From CAG-791 sp963658695 (GTDB lineage: Bacteria > Bacillota > Clostridia > Lachnospirales > Lachnospiraceae), in NCBI GenBank assembly GCA_963658695.1, contig CAVKRN010000001.1, forward strand, positions 53,376 to 117,375: 64,000 nucleotides of DNA. The letters run 5' to 3'. Positions 17,637 through 26,484 of this stretch are shown one piece after another. Within the stretch, counting starts at the first letter, position 1; each line of letters opens with the position of its first letter. The notes below the pieces were generated by a model. The model did no database searches. It had not been told where the DNA came from and saw only the letters and a program-made list of their open reading frames with translations. The position numbers and the translations under genes were made by a program.

Positions 17637-18716
17637 ATGAGCAGAGTGTATAATTTCTCAGCAGGTCCTGCGATGCTTCCCGAGGAAGTGTTGCAGACAG
17701 CAGCCAGTGAGATGCTGGACTATCACGGATGCGGAATGTCCGTGATGGAAATGTCGCACCGCAGTAAGGTGTTTGACGCTCTCATCAAGGAGACAGAGGC
17801 AGATTTCCGGTCACTGGTAGGTGTTCCGGACAATTATAAGGTCCTGTTCCTGCAGGGAGGCGCTTCCACCCAGTTTGCGGCTGTTCCCATGAATCTGATG
17901 CGCAACAAAAAAGCCGCCTATGTCGTTACCGGACAGTGGGCTAAAAAGGCCTGGAAGGAAGCGCAGAAGTACGGCGAAGCCATTAAAGTGGCGTCCTCCG
18001 AGGATCAGAATTTCTCTTACATTCCGGACTGCAGCGATCTCGACATCCCGGAAGATGCAGACTATCTCTACATTTGTGAGAACAACACCATTTACGGAAC
18101 CGAGTATTTCCAGCTTCCCAACACAAAGGGACACGATCTTGTGGCAGATGTATCCTCCAATTTCCTTTCCCGTCCGATCGATGTGACTAAGTACGGTATG
18201 TTCTACGGCGGCGTGCAAAAAAACGTCGGCCCTGCCGGTGTTGTGATTGCGGTCATCCGCGAGGATCTGATTCGCGACGATTTAGACAGCTTCGTTCCGA
18301 CGATGCTCCAGTATAAGACCCAGGCCGATAAGGACTCCCTGTACAACACGCCGCCTTGCTACAACATCTACATTTGCGGTCTTGTCTTCAAGTGGATCAT
18401 GAAGCAGGGCGGTCTGGAAGGCATTGCCAGACACAACGAAGAAAAGGCGAAGATTTTCTACGATTATCTCGATGAGTCCCGCCTCTTTAAGGGAACTGTG
18501 CGCAGAGAGGATCGTTCTCTGATGAATGCACCGTTTGTCACCGATAACGCTGATCTTGATGCTGCATTCGTGAAGGAAGCGGCTGCAAACGGACTGGTTT
18601 CCCTCAAGGGACACCGCACGGTGGGCGGCATGCGTGCTTCTATGTACAATGCGATGCCGATCGAAGGCGTAGAAAAGCTGGTTTCCTTCATGAAGGACTT
18701 TGAGGCTAGACACTGA
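17637..18716 (+). CDS. serC: Phosphoserine aminotransferase
   Basis: SerC converts 3-phosphohydroxypyruvate to phosphoserine with glutamate and PLP. It begins RVYNFSAGPAMLPEEVL, the family signature. FLQGGASTQFAAVPMNL binds the cofactor phosphate, and MFYGGVQKNVGPAG carries the PLP lysine. The length of 359 is normal. gaggagg ends seven bases before the ATG at 17637, which is preferred over the ATG at 17631. serA follows almost immediately, so both act in the phosphorylated serine pathway. Confidence 0.96.
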   Translation: MSRVYNFSAGPAMLPEEVLQTAASEMLDYHGCGMSVMEMSHRSKVFDALIKETEADFRSLVGVPDNYKVLFLQGGASTQFAAVPMNLMRNKKAAYVVTGQWAKKAWKEAQKYGEAIKVASSEDQNFSYIPDCSDLDIPEDADYLYICENNTIYGTEYFQLPNTKGHDLVADVSSNFLSRPIDVTKYGMFYGGVQKNVGPAGVVIAVIREDLIRDDLDSFVPTMLQYKTQADKDSLYNTPPCYNIYICGLVFKWIMKQGGLEGIARHNEEKAKIFYDYLDESRLFKGTVRREDRSLMNAPFVTDNADLDAAFVKEAAANGLVSLKGHRTVGGMRASMYNAMPIEGVEKLVSFMKDFEARH

Positions 18717-18743
18717 TACAGGGTGCCGGAAAAGGAGAGTATT

Positions 18744-19907
18744 GTGTTTCATTACGCAGAACTGAACAACATATCTTCCGTTGGAACCGAACGGTTTGAT
18801 TCGAATTTTGCAAAAACAGAGAATCTGGAGGAAGCCGACGGTATTCTGGTGCGCAGCGCCAAGATGCACGAAATGGAGTTCTCGGATTCGCTTCTTGCCA
18901 TTGCCAGAGCCGGCGCCGGCGTGAACAACATTCCGCTGGATCGCTGTGCCGAGAAGGGCATCGTTGTTTTCAACACGCCGGGTGCAAACGCAAACGGTGT
19001 AAAGGAACTGGTCATCGCCGGTATGCTGCTGGCATCCCGCGATATCGTTGAAGGTGTCGACTGGGCCCGTTCCAACTGGAACAATCCGGATATTGTCGCC
19101 CAGGTGGAGAAAGAGAAAAAGCAGTTTGCAGGCACCGAACTGGAAGGCAAGAAGCTCGGCATCATCGGACTGGGTGCTATCGGCGTGCGCGTAGCGAATG
19201 CTGCTGTGTACCTTGGAATGGATGTTTACGGCTACGATCCGTATGTTGGTGTCGAAAATGCATGGCATCTTTCCCGCAAGGTGACCCATGTGACGGATAT
19301 CAATGAAATCTATCGCAACTGCGATTTCATCACCATTCACGTACCGGCGATGGAATCTACCAAGGGTTACATTTCCGCCGATGCCATTGCGCAGATGAAA
19401 AAGGGTGTAATCGTCCTGAATATGGCAAGAGACGTTCTGGTGGATGAAAAGGCCATGATTGCGGCCATCGACGACGGACGCGTTCGCCGCTATGTTTCGG
19501 ATTTCCCGAATCCCACCGTTGCCGGACACCGCGGCTGCATCACAACGCCGCATCTGGGTGCTTCCACAGAAGAGTCCGAAACCAATTGCGCCATTATGGC
19601 CGTGGATGAGCTGCAGGACTACCTTGAAAACGGCAACATCACCCACTCGGTGAATTATCCGGACTGCCAGGTTGGCGTCTGCACCAGACAGGGACGCGTT
19701 GCCATTCTCCACAAGAATGTGGCCAACATGATTACCGGCTTTACCTCCATCATGGGCAGTGCAGGCATCAACATTGCAGAAATGACCAATAAGTCCAGAG
19801 GCGATGTTGCCTATACCGTTCTGGATCTGGATTCGGAAGTTTCCGGGGATGTTGCCCAGAAGCTTGCCGCTGTAGACGGCGTGTTCCGTGTACGCGTGAT
19901 TAAATAA
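18744..19907 (+). CDS. serA: D-3-phosphoglycerate dehydrogenase (ACT-domain short form)
   Basis: SerA oxidises 3-phosphoglycerate, the entry step of serine synthesis. RAGAGVNNIPLDRC and KKLGIIGLGAIGVRVANAA (NAD-binding GxGxxG) are clear, and the catalytic histidine is in TTPHLGASTEESE. Residues about 320-387 form a C-terminal ACT domain (NMITGFTSIMGSAGINIAEM), which commonly gives serine feedback control. The frame is open from GTG 18723. The GTG at 18744, six bases after aaaggaga, is the better start and gives 387 residues. It is cotranscribed with serC and the DUF1015 gene. Confidence 0.94.
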   Translation: MFHYAELNNISSVGTERFDSNFAKTENLEEADGILVRSAKMHEMEFSDSLLAIARAGAGVNNIPLDRCAEKGIVVFNTPGANANGVKELVIAGMLLASRDIVEGVDWARSNWNNPDIVAQVEKEKKQFAGTELEGKKLGIIGLGAIGVRVANAAVYLGMDVYGYDPYVGVENAWHLSRKVTHVTDINEIYRNCDFITIHVPAMESTKGYISADAIAQMKKGVIVLNMARDVLVDEKAMIAAIDDGRVRRYVSDFPNPTVAGHRGCITTPHLGASTEESETNCAIMAVDELQDYLENGNITHSVNYPDCQVGVCTRQGRVAILHKNVANMITGFTSIMGSAGINIAEMTNKSRGDVAYTVLDLDSEVSGDVAQKLAAVDGVFRVRVIK

Positions 19908-19928
19908 GCGTAACGATTGTTACTGTTT

Positions 19929-19962
19929 GCTTGCCAGCCATTTGTGTCGCTGGCGAGCAAGC
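19929..19962 (+). promoter_or_regulatory. Hairpin between serA and the DUF1015 gene
   Basis: An inverted repeat gcttgccagc / gctggcgagcaagc with a two-base bulge lies in the 78-base gap. The octamer aacgattg occurs on both sides of it. No T run follows, so it is more likely a processing or stability structure than a terminator. Confidence 0.4.
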
Positions 19963-19985
19963 TGCAACTAACGATTGAGGTAACT

Positions 19986-21221
19986 ATGGCAGTTATTCGA
20001 GCATTTCGTGCATTTCGCCCTGCGCCGGACCTGGCAGAAAGCGTAGCAGCTCTTCCCTATGATGTATATTCCCGGGCAGAGGCAAAGGCCTATGTGGCAG
20101 AGCATCCCGCATCCTTTCTTGGAATCGACCGGGCAGAGTCTACGCTGCCGGATGAGATTGACACCTACGATGCCCGCGTATATCAGCATGCAAAAGAGCT
20201 CTTGGACGCGTCCATCGAAAACGGCACTTTCCGGCAGGATGGTAAGCCTTGCCTTTATCTGTATGAACAGATATGGAAGGAACGTTCTCAGACCGGCATT
20301 GTTGCCTGCGCGTCCATCGATGATTATGTAAACGGTGTCATCAAGAAGCATGAGAACACCGTAGAGGCCAAGGAACAGGACCGCATTCATCACGTGGATA
20401 TCTGCAGCGCACAGACCGGACCAATCTTCCTGACATACCGGGAAGATCCAGCAGTGGCTCTTGTAAAGGGCAAAATAAAAAGCACCCAGCCAGTCTATGA
20501 TTTTGTCTCGGACGGCGATGTCACAAACCGCGTCTGGGTGATCGATGACGAGCGCGATATTGAGACGATTCAAAACGCCTTTGCCGGCATTCGGGGATTG
20601 TATATTGCTGACGGACATCACCGCGCGGCGTCTGCTGTTAAGGTTGGATTAAAGCGCCGCAGCAAACAGCCGGACTATACCGGCGAGGAAGAGTTTAATT
20701 TCTTCCTCAGTGTCCTTTTTCCGGAGAACGAACTGGAAATTCTGGATTACAACCGAGTAGTGAAAGATCTTGGCGGCATGAGCCGCGGAGAGATTCTGGG
20801 TGCGCTTCGTCCGAATTTTAACATTACACCGTATCGGAAAAGTGTGGCTCGTCCCTCGGTAAAAGGCGAGATTGGCATGTATCTGGAGCATTCCTGGTTC
20901 CTTTTATCTGCCAAAAATCACATCAAAAGCGCAGATCCGGTGAAGGGTATGGACGTGTCCATCCTGCAGGACCGGGTTCTTGGTCCGATGTTTGGTATTG
21001 AGGATCCCAGAACCGATACCCGCATTGAGTTTATTGGCGGGATCCGGGGCGCACAGGCCTTGATTTCCCGTGCGGATGAGACAGAGGGTGTCGCCTTTTT
21101 GATGCATCCTACCTCCATTCGGGAGCTTCTGGCTGTCGCCGATGCAGGGCTTCTCATGCCGCCGAAGTCCACCTGGTTTGAGCCAAAGCTTCTGTCCGGA
21201 CTGTTCCTGCATCAGATTTGA
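19986..21221 (+). CDS. DUF1015 family protein linked to serine synthesis
   Basis: A 411-residue DUF1015 (COG4198) protein. Conserved blocks are VAALPYDVYSRAEAKAYV, GVIKKHENTVEAKEQDR (residues 118-133) and LYIADGHHRAASAVK (205-219). There are no membrane segments or signal. The frame starts upstream, but the ATG at 19986 follows gaggt and matches the family N terminus (MAVIRAFRAFRP). It directly follows serC-serA, an arrangement I recall as common in Clostridia. No serB phosphatase is seen here. The DGHHR motif recalls ParB-fold serine kinases (SerK, SbnI), suggesting a role with phosphoserine; this is inference. Confidence 0.85.
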   Translation: MAVIRAFRAFRPAPDLAESVAALPYDVYSRAEAKAYVAEHPASFLGIDRAESTLPDEIDTYDARVYQHAKELLDASIENGTFRQDGKPCLYLYEQIWKERSQTGIVACASIDDYVNGVIKKHENTVEAKEQDRIHHVDICSAQTGPIFLTYREDPAVALVKGKIKSTQPVYDFVSDGDVTNRVWVIDDERDIETIQNAFAGIRGLYIADGHHRAASAVKVGLKRRSKQPDYTGEEEFNFFLSVLFPENELEILDYNRVVKDLGGMSRGEILGALRPNFNITPYRKSVARPSVKGEIGMYLEHSWFLLSAKNHIKSADPVKGMDVSILQDRVLGPMFGIEDPRTDTRIEFIGGIRGAQALISRADETEGVAFLMHPTSIRELLAVADAGLLMPPKSTWFEPKLLSGLFLHQI

Positions 21222-21241
21222 TAATTATACCAATTTTTATC

Positions 21242-21270
21242 TTGCAATCCTTTGGGGCAGCTTGTATAAT
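21242..21270 (+). promoter_or_regulatory. Sigma-70-type promoter for tRNA-Thr
   Basis: TTGCAA at 21242-21247 and a consensus TATAAT at 21265-21270 are separated by exactly 17 bases. Transcription would start near 21277, at a hairpin gcgttcgg/ccgaacgc (21276-21303) immediately ahead of the tRNA. Confidence 0.85.
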
Positions 21271-21307
21271 AACGAGCGTTCGGTTGCTTGCTTAGCCGAA
21301 CGCATAT

Positions 21308-21380
21308 GCTGGAATAGCGCAGTTGGTAGCGCAACTGATTCGTAATCAGTAGGTCGAGGGTTCAAGTCCCTTTTCCAGCT
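21308..21380 (+). tRNA. tRNA-Thr (anticodon CGT)
   Basis: A complete cloverleaf: acceptor stem gctggaa/ttccagc, D arm gcgcagttggtagcgc, anticodon stem actga/tcagt with loop ttcgtaa giving anticodon CGT (reads ACG, threonine), and T arm gaggg-ttcaagt-ccctt. No CCA is encoded. It has its own promoter upstream and a terminator directly after it. Confidence 0.96.
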
Positions 21381-21387
21381 CGTAGGG

Positions 21388-21417
21388 GCCCTGCTTGCGA
21401 AAGCGGGGCTTTTTTTG
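21388..21417 (+). terminator. Terminator after tRNA-Thr
   Basis: The stem gccctgctt/aagcggggc with loop gcga is followed by eight T residues, a textbook intrinsic terminator ending the tRNA transcript. Confidence 0.92.
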
Positions 21418-21443
21418 CATCTGTTTGGCACCTGCCATCATAG

Positions 21444-21486
21444 TTCAATCGCAGATCTTCTGCCTGCAGATAATTTCGCGATTGAA
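21444..21486 (+). promoter_or_regulatory. Leader hairpin upstream of argH
   Basis: A perfect 9-bp inverted repeat ttcaatcgc/gcgattgaa encloses a second small stem (atcttctg/cagat) in the argH leader. There is no T run. It may be a regulatory leader or an RNA-stability element. Confidence 0.4.
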
Positions 21487-21528
21487 AACAGTTACCTAAC
21501 CGTTTGGCATCGACACGAAAGGAGCATT

Positions 21529-22932
21529 ATGGCACAGCTCTGGGGCGGGCGTTTTACCAAGGCAACGGATGATCTCGTAAAGAAATTCAACGACTCCATC
21601 GGCTTTGATAAACGTCTCTGGAAAGAAGACATTGAAGGCAGCATTGCCCATGCAACTATGTTAGGGCGACAGGGAATTCTGACCAAGGAGGAATCCGAAC
21701 ACATTCTGGAGGGACTTCTTGGCATCCGGGAGGACATCGCTTCCGGGAAGCTTCCCATCACCGATGAATACGAGGATATTCACAGCTTTGTAGAAGCCAA
21801 TCTGATTGACCGCATCGGTGATGACGGAAAAAAGCTTCATACCGGCCGCTCGCGTAACGATCAGGTGGCGCTGGATATGCGGCTCTTTACAAGACGGGCG
21901 GTGCAGGAAACAAGAGAGGATCTGCTGGAGCTTCTGCAGGTGATTTTGCAGATCATGGAAGCTAACACAGAAACTTACATGCCCGGATTTACCCATTTGC
22001 AAAAGGCCCAGCCGGTGACCCTGGCACATCATTTCGGAGCCTATTTTGAAATGCTCCGGCGAGACGTTACCCGCATGGAGGATACTGCGCGTCGTCTGAA
22101 TGAGTGCCCCTTGGGAGCCGGTGCGCTTGCCGGAACCACGTATCCTCTGGACCGGGAATTTGTGGCGGAAAGCCTTTCTTTTGACTGCGCAACCCGTAAC
22201 AGCATGGATTCGGTGTCAGACCGAGATTATGCCATTGAATTCTTGAGTGACCTTTCTCTTGTGATGGTGCATTTGAGCCGGATGAGTGAGGAGATCATCA
22301 TCTGGAACAGCAACGAGTACCGCTTCGTTGAAATCGATGACGGCTACTCCACCGGCAGCAGCATCATGCCGCAGAAAAAGAACCCGGATGTTGCGGAGCT
22401 GATTCGCGGCAAAACCGGCCGGGTGTACGGCGATCTGATGAGCCTTCTGACGACCATGAAAGCCATTCCTCTTGCCTACGACAAGGACATGCAGGAGGAC
22501 AAGGAGCCGGTGTTCGATGCCTTTGATTCGGTTTCCATGTGCATCCGTCTGATGAGCGGCATGCTTGCTTCCCTGACCTTCCGCAAGGATGTGATGGAGA
22601 AGAGTGCACAAAACGGCTTTACCAATGCTACGGATGCTGCCGATTATCTGGTGGGAAAAGGCGTTCCCTTCCGGGATGCCCATGCAGTGATCGGGCGAAT
22701 GGTGCTCCATTGCATTGATGAGAATAAGAGTCTGGATCAGCTTTCTCTGGATGAATTTAAGAGCTTTTCTCCGGAGTTTGACGCGGATATCTACGACGCG
22801 ATTTCCCTGAAAACCTGCGTCGACAAGAGGCTGACAACCGGAGCCCCCGGTGCCCGCGCCATGGAAGAGGAAATTGCTGCATCCCGCGCATGGCTTTTGA
22901 GTGAGCAGGCGCCGGAAGAGGCAGAGGATTAA
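21529..22932 (+). CDS. argH: Argininosuccinate lyase
   Basis: ArgH splits argininosuccinate into arginine and fumarate. WGGRFTKATDDLVKKFN opens the protein, HTGRSRNDQVALDMRLF and TGYTHLQ-like PGFTHLQKAQPVTLAHH follow, and the superfamily signature GSSIMPQKKNPDVAEL contains the catalytic serine loop. Length 467 is standard. The frame runs upstream into the leader; the ATG at 21529 after gaaaggag is the start. argG is not beside it. asd follows 26 bases downstream. Confidence 0.96.
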   Translation: MAQLWGGRFTKATDDLVKKFNDSIGFDKRLWKEDIEGSIAHATMLGRQGILTKEESEHILEGLLGIREDIASGKLPITDEYEDIHSFVEANLIDRIGDDGKKLHTGRSRNDQVALDMRLFTRRAVQETREDLLELLQVILQIMEANTETYMPGFTHLQKAQPVTLAHHFGAYFEMLRRDVTRMEDTARRLNECPLGAGALAGTTYPLDREFVAESLSFDCATRNSMDSVSDRDYAIEFLSDLSLVMVHLSRMSEEIIIWNSNEYRFVEIDDGYSTGSSIMPQKKNPDVAELIRGKTGRVYGDLMSLLTTMKAIPLAYDKDMQEDKEPVFDAFDSVSMCIRLMSGMLASLTFRKDVMEKSAQNGFTNATDAADYLVGKGVPFRDAHAVIGRMVLHCIDENKSLDQLSLDEFKSFSPEFDADIYDAISLKTCVDKRLTTGAPGARAMEEEIAASRAWLLSEQAPEEAED

Positions 22933-22958
22933 GCACGAATAAACAGAAAGAGGACGAT

Positions 22959-24041
22959 ATGGAAAAGCTTAGAGTTGGTGTTTTGGGCGGAACCGGAATG
23001 GTAGGTCAGCGTTTTATCCAGATTCTGGAGAATCACCCCTGGTTTGAGGTTGCGGAAATCGCTGCCAGCGCCCGCAGCGCAGGCAAGACCTACGGCGAAG
23101 CCGTGGAAGGCAGATGGAAGCTGGACGGAGAGGTTCCTGCCTCGGTAAAGGATATTGTTATTCGCGACATTGATGATGTAGAGGCCATTGCAGAAAGGGT
23201 GGATTTCGTTCTTTCTGCGGTGAACATGTCCAAAGAAGAAATCCGCGCTATTGAAGAAGCGTATGCCAAAACGGAAACGCCGGTGGTATCCAACAACAGC
23301 GCCCATCGCTGGACGCCGGATGTCCCGATGATTGTTCCGGAAATCAATCCGCAGCATGCAGATATCATTCCTTATCAGCAAAAGCGTCTGGGAACCACCA
23401 AGGGCTTTATTGCCGTAAAGCCGAACTGCTCCATCCAGAGCTATACGCCGGCCCTTGCCGCATGGAAGGAGTTTGAGCCCTATGAAGTGGTGGCTACCAC
23501 CTATCAGGCCATTTCCGGTGCCGGCAAAACCTTTAAGGATTGGCCGGAAATGAACGGCAATATCATTCCCTACATCAGCGGAGAGGAAGAAAAGTCCGAG
23601 CGCGAGCCCCTTCGCATTTTCGGTCACATCGAAAACGGCGTCATTGTTCCGGCAGAGTCTCCCCTCATTACCTGCCAGTGCATCCGTGTGCCGGTTCTGT
23701 ACGGACACACTGCAGCGGCATTTGTGCGCTTCAAAAAGGATCCTTCCAAGGAAGAGCTTATTGAAAAGCTTCGCAGCTTCACCGGCGTTCCTCAGGAGTT
23801 AAAGCTTCCCAGTGCACCGGAGCACTTCATTCAGTATCTGGAGGAGGATGACCGTCCGCAGGTTGCAAAGGATGTCAATTACGAGGGCGGCATGGGCGTT
23901 TCCATCGGACGTCTTCGCAAGGATACTATGTTTGACTGGAAGTTTGTCGGTCTCTCCCACAACACCCTGCGCGGCGCAGCCGGCGGCGCGGTAGAGTGTG
24001 CCGAGCTTTTGACCGCGCTTCACTACATTGAGCATAAATAA
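22959..24041 (+). CDS. asd: Aspartate-semialdehyde dehydrogenase (archaeal/fungal type)
   Basis: Asd reduces aspartyl phosphate to aspartate semialdehyde, feeding lysine, methionine and threonine synthesis. The NADP site is RVGVLGGTGMVGQRFIQIL. The active-site cysteine is in AVKPNCSIQSYTPAL, a form typical of the archaeal/fungal-type enzymes rather than the usual bacterial GNCSTI type. ATTYQAISGAGK and the SVGRLR-like SIGRLRKD are also present. Length 360 fits that branch. A gaaagagga site precedes the ATG. A strong terminator follows. Confidence 0.93.
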   Translation: MEKLRVGVLGGTGMVGQRFIQILENHPWFEVAEIAASARSAGKTYGEAVEGRWKLDGEVPASVKDIVIRDIDDVEAIAERVDFVLSAVNMSKEEIRAIEEAYAKTETPVVSNNSAHRWTPDVPMIVPEINPQHADIIPYQQKRLGTTKGFIAVKPNCSIQSYTPALAAWKEFEPYEVVATTYQAISGAGKTFKDWPEMNGNIIPYISGEEEKSEREPLRIFGHIENGVIVPAESPLITCQCIRVPVLYGHTAAAFVRFKKDPSKEELIEKLRSFTGVPQELKLPSAPEHFIQYLEEDDRPQVAKDVNYEGGMGVSIGRLRKDTMFDWKFVGLSHNTLRGAAGGAVECAELLTALHYIEHK

Positions 24042-24087
24042 GTGGTAACTACCGGCATGGCTGCGCTGCAGATCTTCCGGACTGACT

Positions 24088-24135
24088 CATCCTGCATAGC
24101 GGGGACTGTGTGGCCCTGCTGTGCAGGATGTTTTT
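24088..24135 (+). terminator. Terminator after asd
   Basis: A long stem, catcctgcatagcgggg pairing with ccctgctgtgcaggatg around a 9-base loop, is followed by five T residues. It separates the argH-asd unit from the topB operon. Confidence 0.9.
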
Positions 24136-24148
24136 GTGTATCTGTTTA

Positions 24149-24238
24149 GGGAAACGTTGATGAAGGTGTTTCCCACGTCGGATTTGCACTGCGAAGCTGC
24201 AAATTTCTTTGCAAATCCGTGCGATCCACCGGAGGTGG
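24149..24238 (+). promoter_or_regulatory. Structured leader of topB
   Basis: Three consecutive inverted repeats lie between the asd terminator and topB: gggaaac/gtttccc (24149-24174), cggatttgca/tgcaaatccg (24179-24219) and ccacc/ggtgg (24226-24238). The last sits just ahead of the aaggag ribosome site. I match it to no known riboswitch. No clear promoter was identified. Confidence 0.45.
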
Positions 24239-24257
24239 CTATTACAAGGAGAACAGC

Positions 24258-26423
24258 TTGGGAAAACGAGTATTCATTGCGGAAAAGCCCAGCGTGGCAA
24301 AGGACTTTGCCCGGGCACTTCATGAGAACTTTGTAAACCGTGACGGCTACCAGGAATCCGAACAGAGTATCGTAACCTGGTGCTTTGGACATCTTGTGAC
24401 CATGAGCTATCCGGAGGCGTACGATCCCAAATACAAAAAATGGTCTCTGGATACCATTCCTTTTATCCCGGAGACTTATCAATACCAGGTCATTGACGAT
24501 TCCGGCGTCCGCAAGCAGTTCAAGACGGTAAAGAGTATTCTCACATCCGCAGAGGTTGACACCATCTACATCTGCACCGATTCCGGGCGGGAGGGAGAGT
24601 ATATTTATCGTCTCGTTGCTGCCAAGGCCGGCGTCAAGGACAAGCGGCAGCTCCGGGTCTGGATTGATTCCTTCACGGAGGCAGAAATCGCAAGAGGAAT
24701 CCGGGAGGCCAAGGACGACAGTGCCTACGACAACATGGGGGCGGCGGCCTATCTGCGCGCGCAGGAAGACTACCTCATGGGAATCAATTTTTCCCGGGCT
24801 CTCTCTCTAAAATATGCCGGCGGCATCCGGGATTTCCTCGGGATGGACCGGTGCGTCATTGCAGTCGGCCGCGTCATGACCTGCGTTCTTGGCATGGTGG
24901 TGCGCCGGGAGCGGGAGATTCGATCCTTTGTTAAAACTCCGTTTTACCGCGTCATCGGCACATTTTCTCCTGCGCAGGCGCAAGAGGCTGCGTTCTTAGA
25001 AACGGCAGCGGATACCTTTGAAGCCGAGTGGGCCGCCAAAGAAGGGAGCCGTTATTACCAGTCACCGCTTCTGTATAAAGAAAACGGCTTTCGCAAGCCG
25101 GAGGATGCCGCCGAACTGATCCGGTATCTGCAGTCCGACGAAGACGGATCCCCAGCTCCCTTTGTAAAAAACATCGCGCACAAGCAGGAAAAAAAGAACC
25201 CGCCGCTCCTCTACAATCTGGCCGAGCTCCAAAACGACTGCTCGCGCTTTTTCAAGCTAAGCCCGGATCAAACACTGGATGCCGCCCAGACACTCTACGA
25301 GCGAAAGCTGACCACCTATCCAAGAACGGATGCCAGGGTGCTGTCCACGGCCGTCGCCAAGGAAATTGATCACAATCTAAAGGGGGTAGGCTCTTTGCCG
25401 GCCTACCGTGAGCTTGTTCGCAGCATTGCTACAAGCGGCTCGTGGAAATCCATTGCCAAAACGCGCTATACCAACGACAAGGCCATCACGGATCACTATG
25501 CCATTATCCCCACCGGAGAAGGGCTATCTGCCTTAAAGAGCTTGACTCCCACACTGCAAAAGGTGTATGACCGGATCGTCCGGCGGTTTCTTTCTGTCTT
25601 TTATCCGGCCGCCGTGTTTGATAAAATGACTCTGCAGGTGGGCATTAAAACAGAAACGCTCACCGCATCCCTTCGTGTAAACCGGGAGAAAGGCTACCTT
25701 GTTTGCCTGGAACGCCCCGCTGCGGCCCAGGATCCGCAGGCACCTTCCCAACCGGCAGATGCAAATCCGCAGGAGAAGGCCCTTCCTTCGGAACAGAGTG
25801 AAAAGGACGGCGAGGACGGCCCCGAAAACGCCAATCTGGAGGAGCTTATTAAGGCACTTCAGAAAAAGGATCCGCTGACGGCAGTTTCCTTCCAGCAAAA
25901 AGAGGGCGAAACCACGCCTCCCAAGCGCTACACCGGCGGAAGCATGATTCTGGCAATGGAGAACGCCGGACAGCTCATCGAGGATGATGAGCTGCGCGAA
26001 CAGATCAAAGGCTCCGGCATCGGCACCAGCGCCACAAGGGCCGGCATTTTGGAGAAACTGGTGGGAAACCAGTACTTAAACCTCAATGCCAAAACACAAA
26101 TATATACGCCCACCCAGTTGGGAGAAATGATCTATGATACAGTAGCCATTTCGTTAAAGCCGCTCCTAGAGCCCAAGCTTACGGCCAGCTGGGAAAAGGG
26201 ACTGACGCAGGTGGCAGAGGGTGTAACAACAAAGGAAGAATATCAGGAGAAGCTAAACAGCTATGTCTCCCGAAGGACCAATGCGGTAAAGGCATCGGAT
26301 TACCGGAGCGTCCTGCAGAACATGTATCGGGACTGCGCCCAATATTATCCCAAGCCTATGCATTTTAAATCCAAATATTCCTTTGCAAAGTCGTCGAAGA
26401 CGGCAAAGACATCCAAACGCTGA
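24258..26423 (+). CDS. topB: DNA topoisomerase III
   Basis: A 721-residue type IA topoisomerase that relaxes negatively supercoiled or unlinks DNA through a single-strand break. The Toprim domain begins RVFIAEKPSVAKDFARAL and contains YICTDSGREGEYIYRLV. The catalytic tyrosine lies in KLTTYPRTDARVLS. FVKNIAHKQEKKNPPLLYNLAELQ and GSGIGTSATRAGILEKL are further hallmarks. The C-terminal tail is basic, without zinc fingers. Residues about 485-530 are a low-complexity acidic linker. The frame is open from GTG 24219; TTG 24258, seven bases after aaggag, gives the family N terminus. A partial repeat arm follows the stop. Confidence 0.92.
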   Translation: MGKRVFIAEKPSVAKDFARALHENFVNRDGYQESEQSIVTWCFGHLVTMSYPEAYDPKYKKWSLDTIPFIPETYQYQVIDDSGVRKQFKTVKSILTSAEVDTIYICTDSGREGEYIYRLVAAKAGVKDKRQLRVWIDSFTEAEIARGIREAKDDSAYDNMGAAAYLRAQEDYLMGINFSRALSLKYAGGIRDFLGMDRCVIAVGRVMTCVLGMVVRREREIRSFVKTPFYRVIGTFSPAQAQEAAFLETAADTFEAEWAAKEGSRYYQSPLLYKENGFRKPEDAAELIRYLQSDEDGSPAPFVKNIAHKQEKKNPPLLYNLAELQNDCSRFFKLSPDQTLDAAQTLYERKLTTYPRTDARVLSTAVAKEIDHNLKGVGSLPAYRELVRSIATSGSWKSIAKTRYTNDKAITDHYAIIPTGEGLSALKSLTPTLQKVYDRIVRRFLSVFYPAAVFDKMTLQVGIKTETLTASLRVNREKGYLVCLERPAAAQDPQAPSQPADANPQEKALPSEQSEKDGEDGPENANLEELIKALQKKDPLTAVSFQQKEGETTPPKRYTGGSMILAMENAGQLIEDDELREQIKGSGIGTSATRAGILEKLVGNQYLNLNAKTQIYTPTQLGEMIYDTVAISLKPLLEPKLTASWEKGLTQVAEGVTTKEEYQEKLNSYVSRRTNAVKASDYRSVLQNMYRDCAQYYPKPMHFKSKYSFAKSSKTAKTSKR

Positions 26424-26425
26424 GA

Positions 26426-26466
26426 ATTTTTGACCCGTGCAAGCAAGAAAAAGGGCCAGCTAGTTA
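26426..26466 (+). repeat. Partial copy of palindromic repeat B (one arm)
   Basis: The stretch tttttgacccgtgcaagcaa followed by gaaaaagggccagctagtta is nearly identical to the right arm of the palindrome at 29507-29672 (29604-29644 there), with about four mismatches. The matching left arm is absent. It starts a few bases after the topB stop and ends near the next ribosome site. Confidence 0.75.
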
Positions 26467-26484
26467 AAATAAGGAGAACAAGAC

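Noticed and set aside
21425..21431. TGGCACC resembling a T-box core upstream of argH
   Set aside because: The sequence just upstream is the tRNA gene and its terminator, leaving no room for a specifier stem. The rest of the T-box consensus and an antiterminator are absent.
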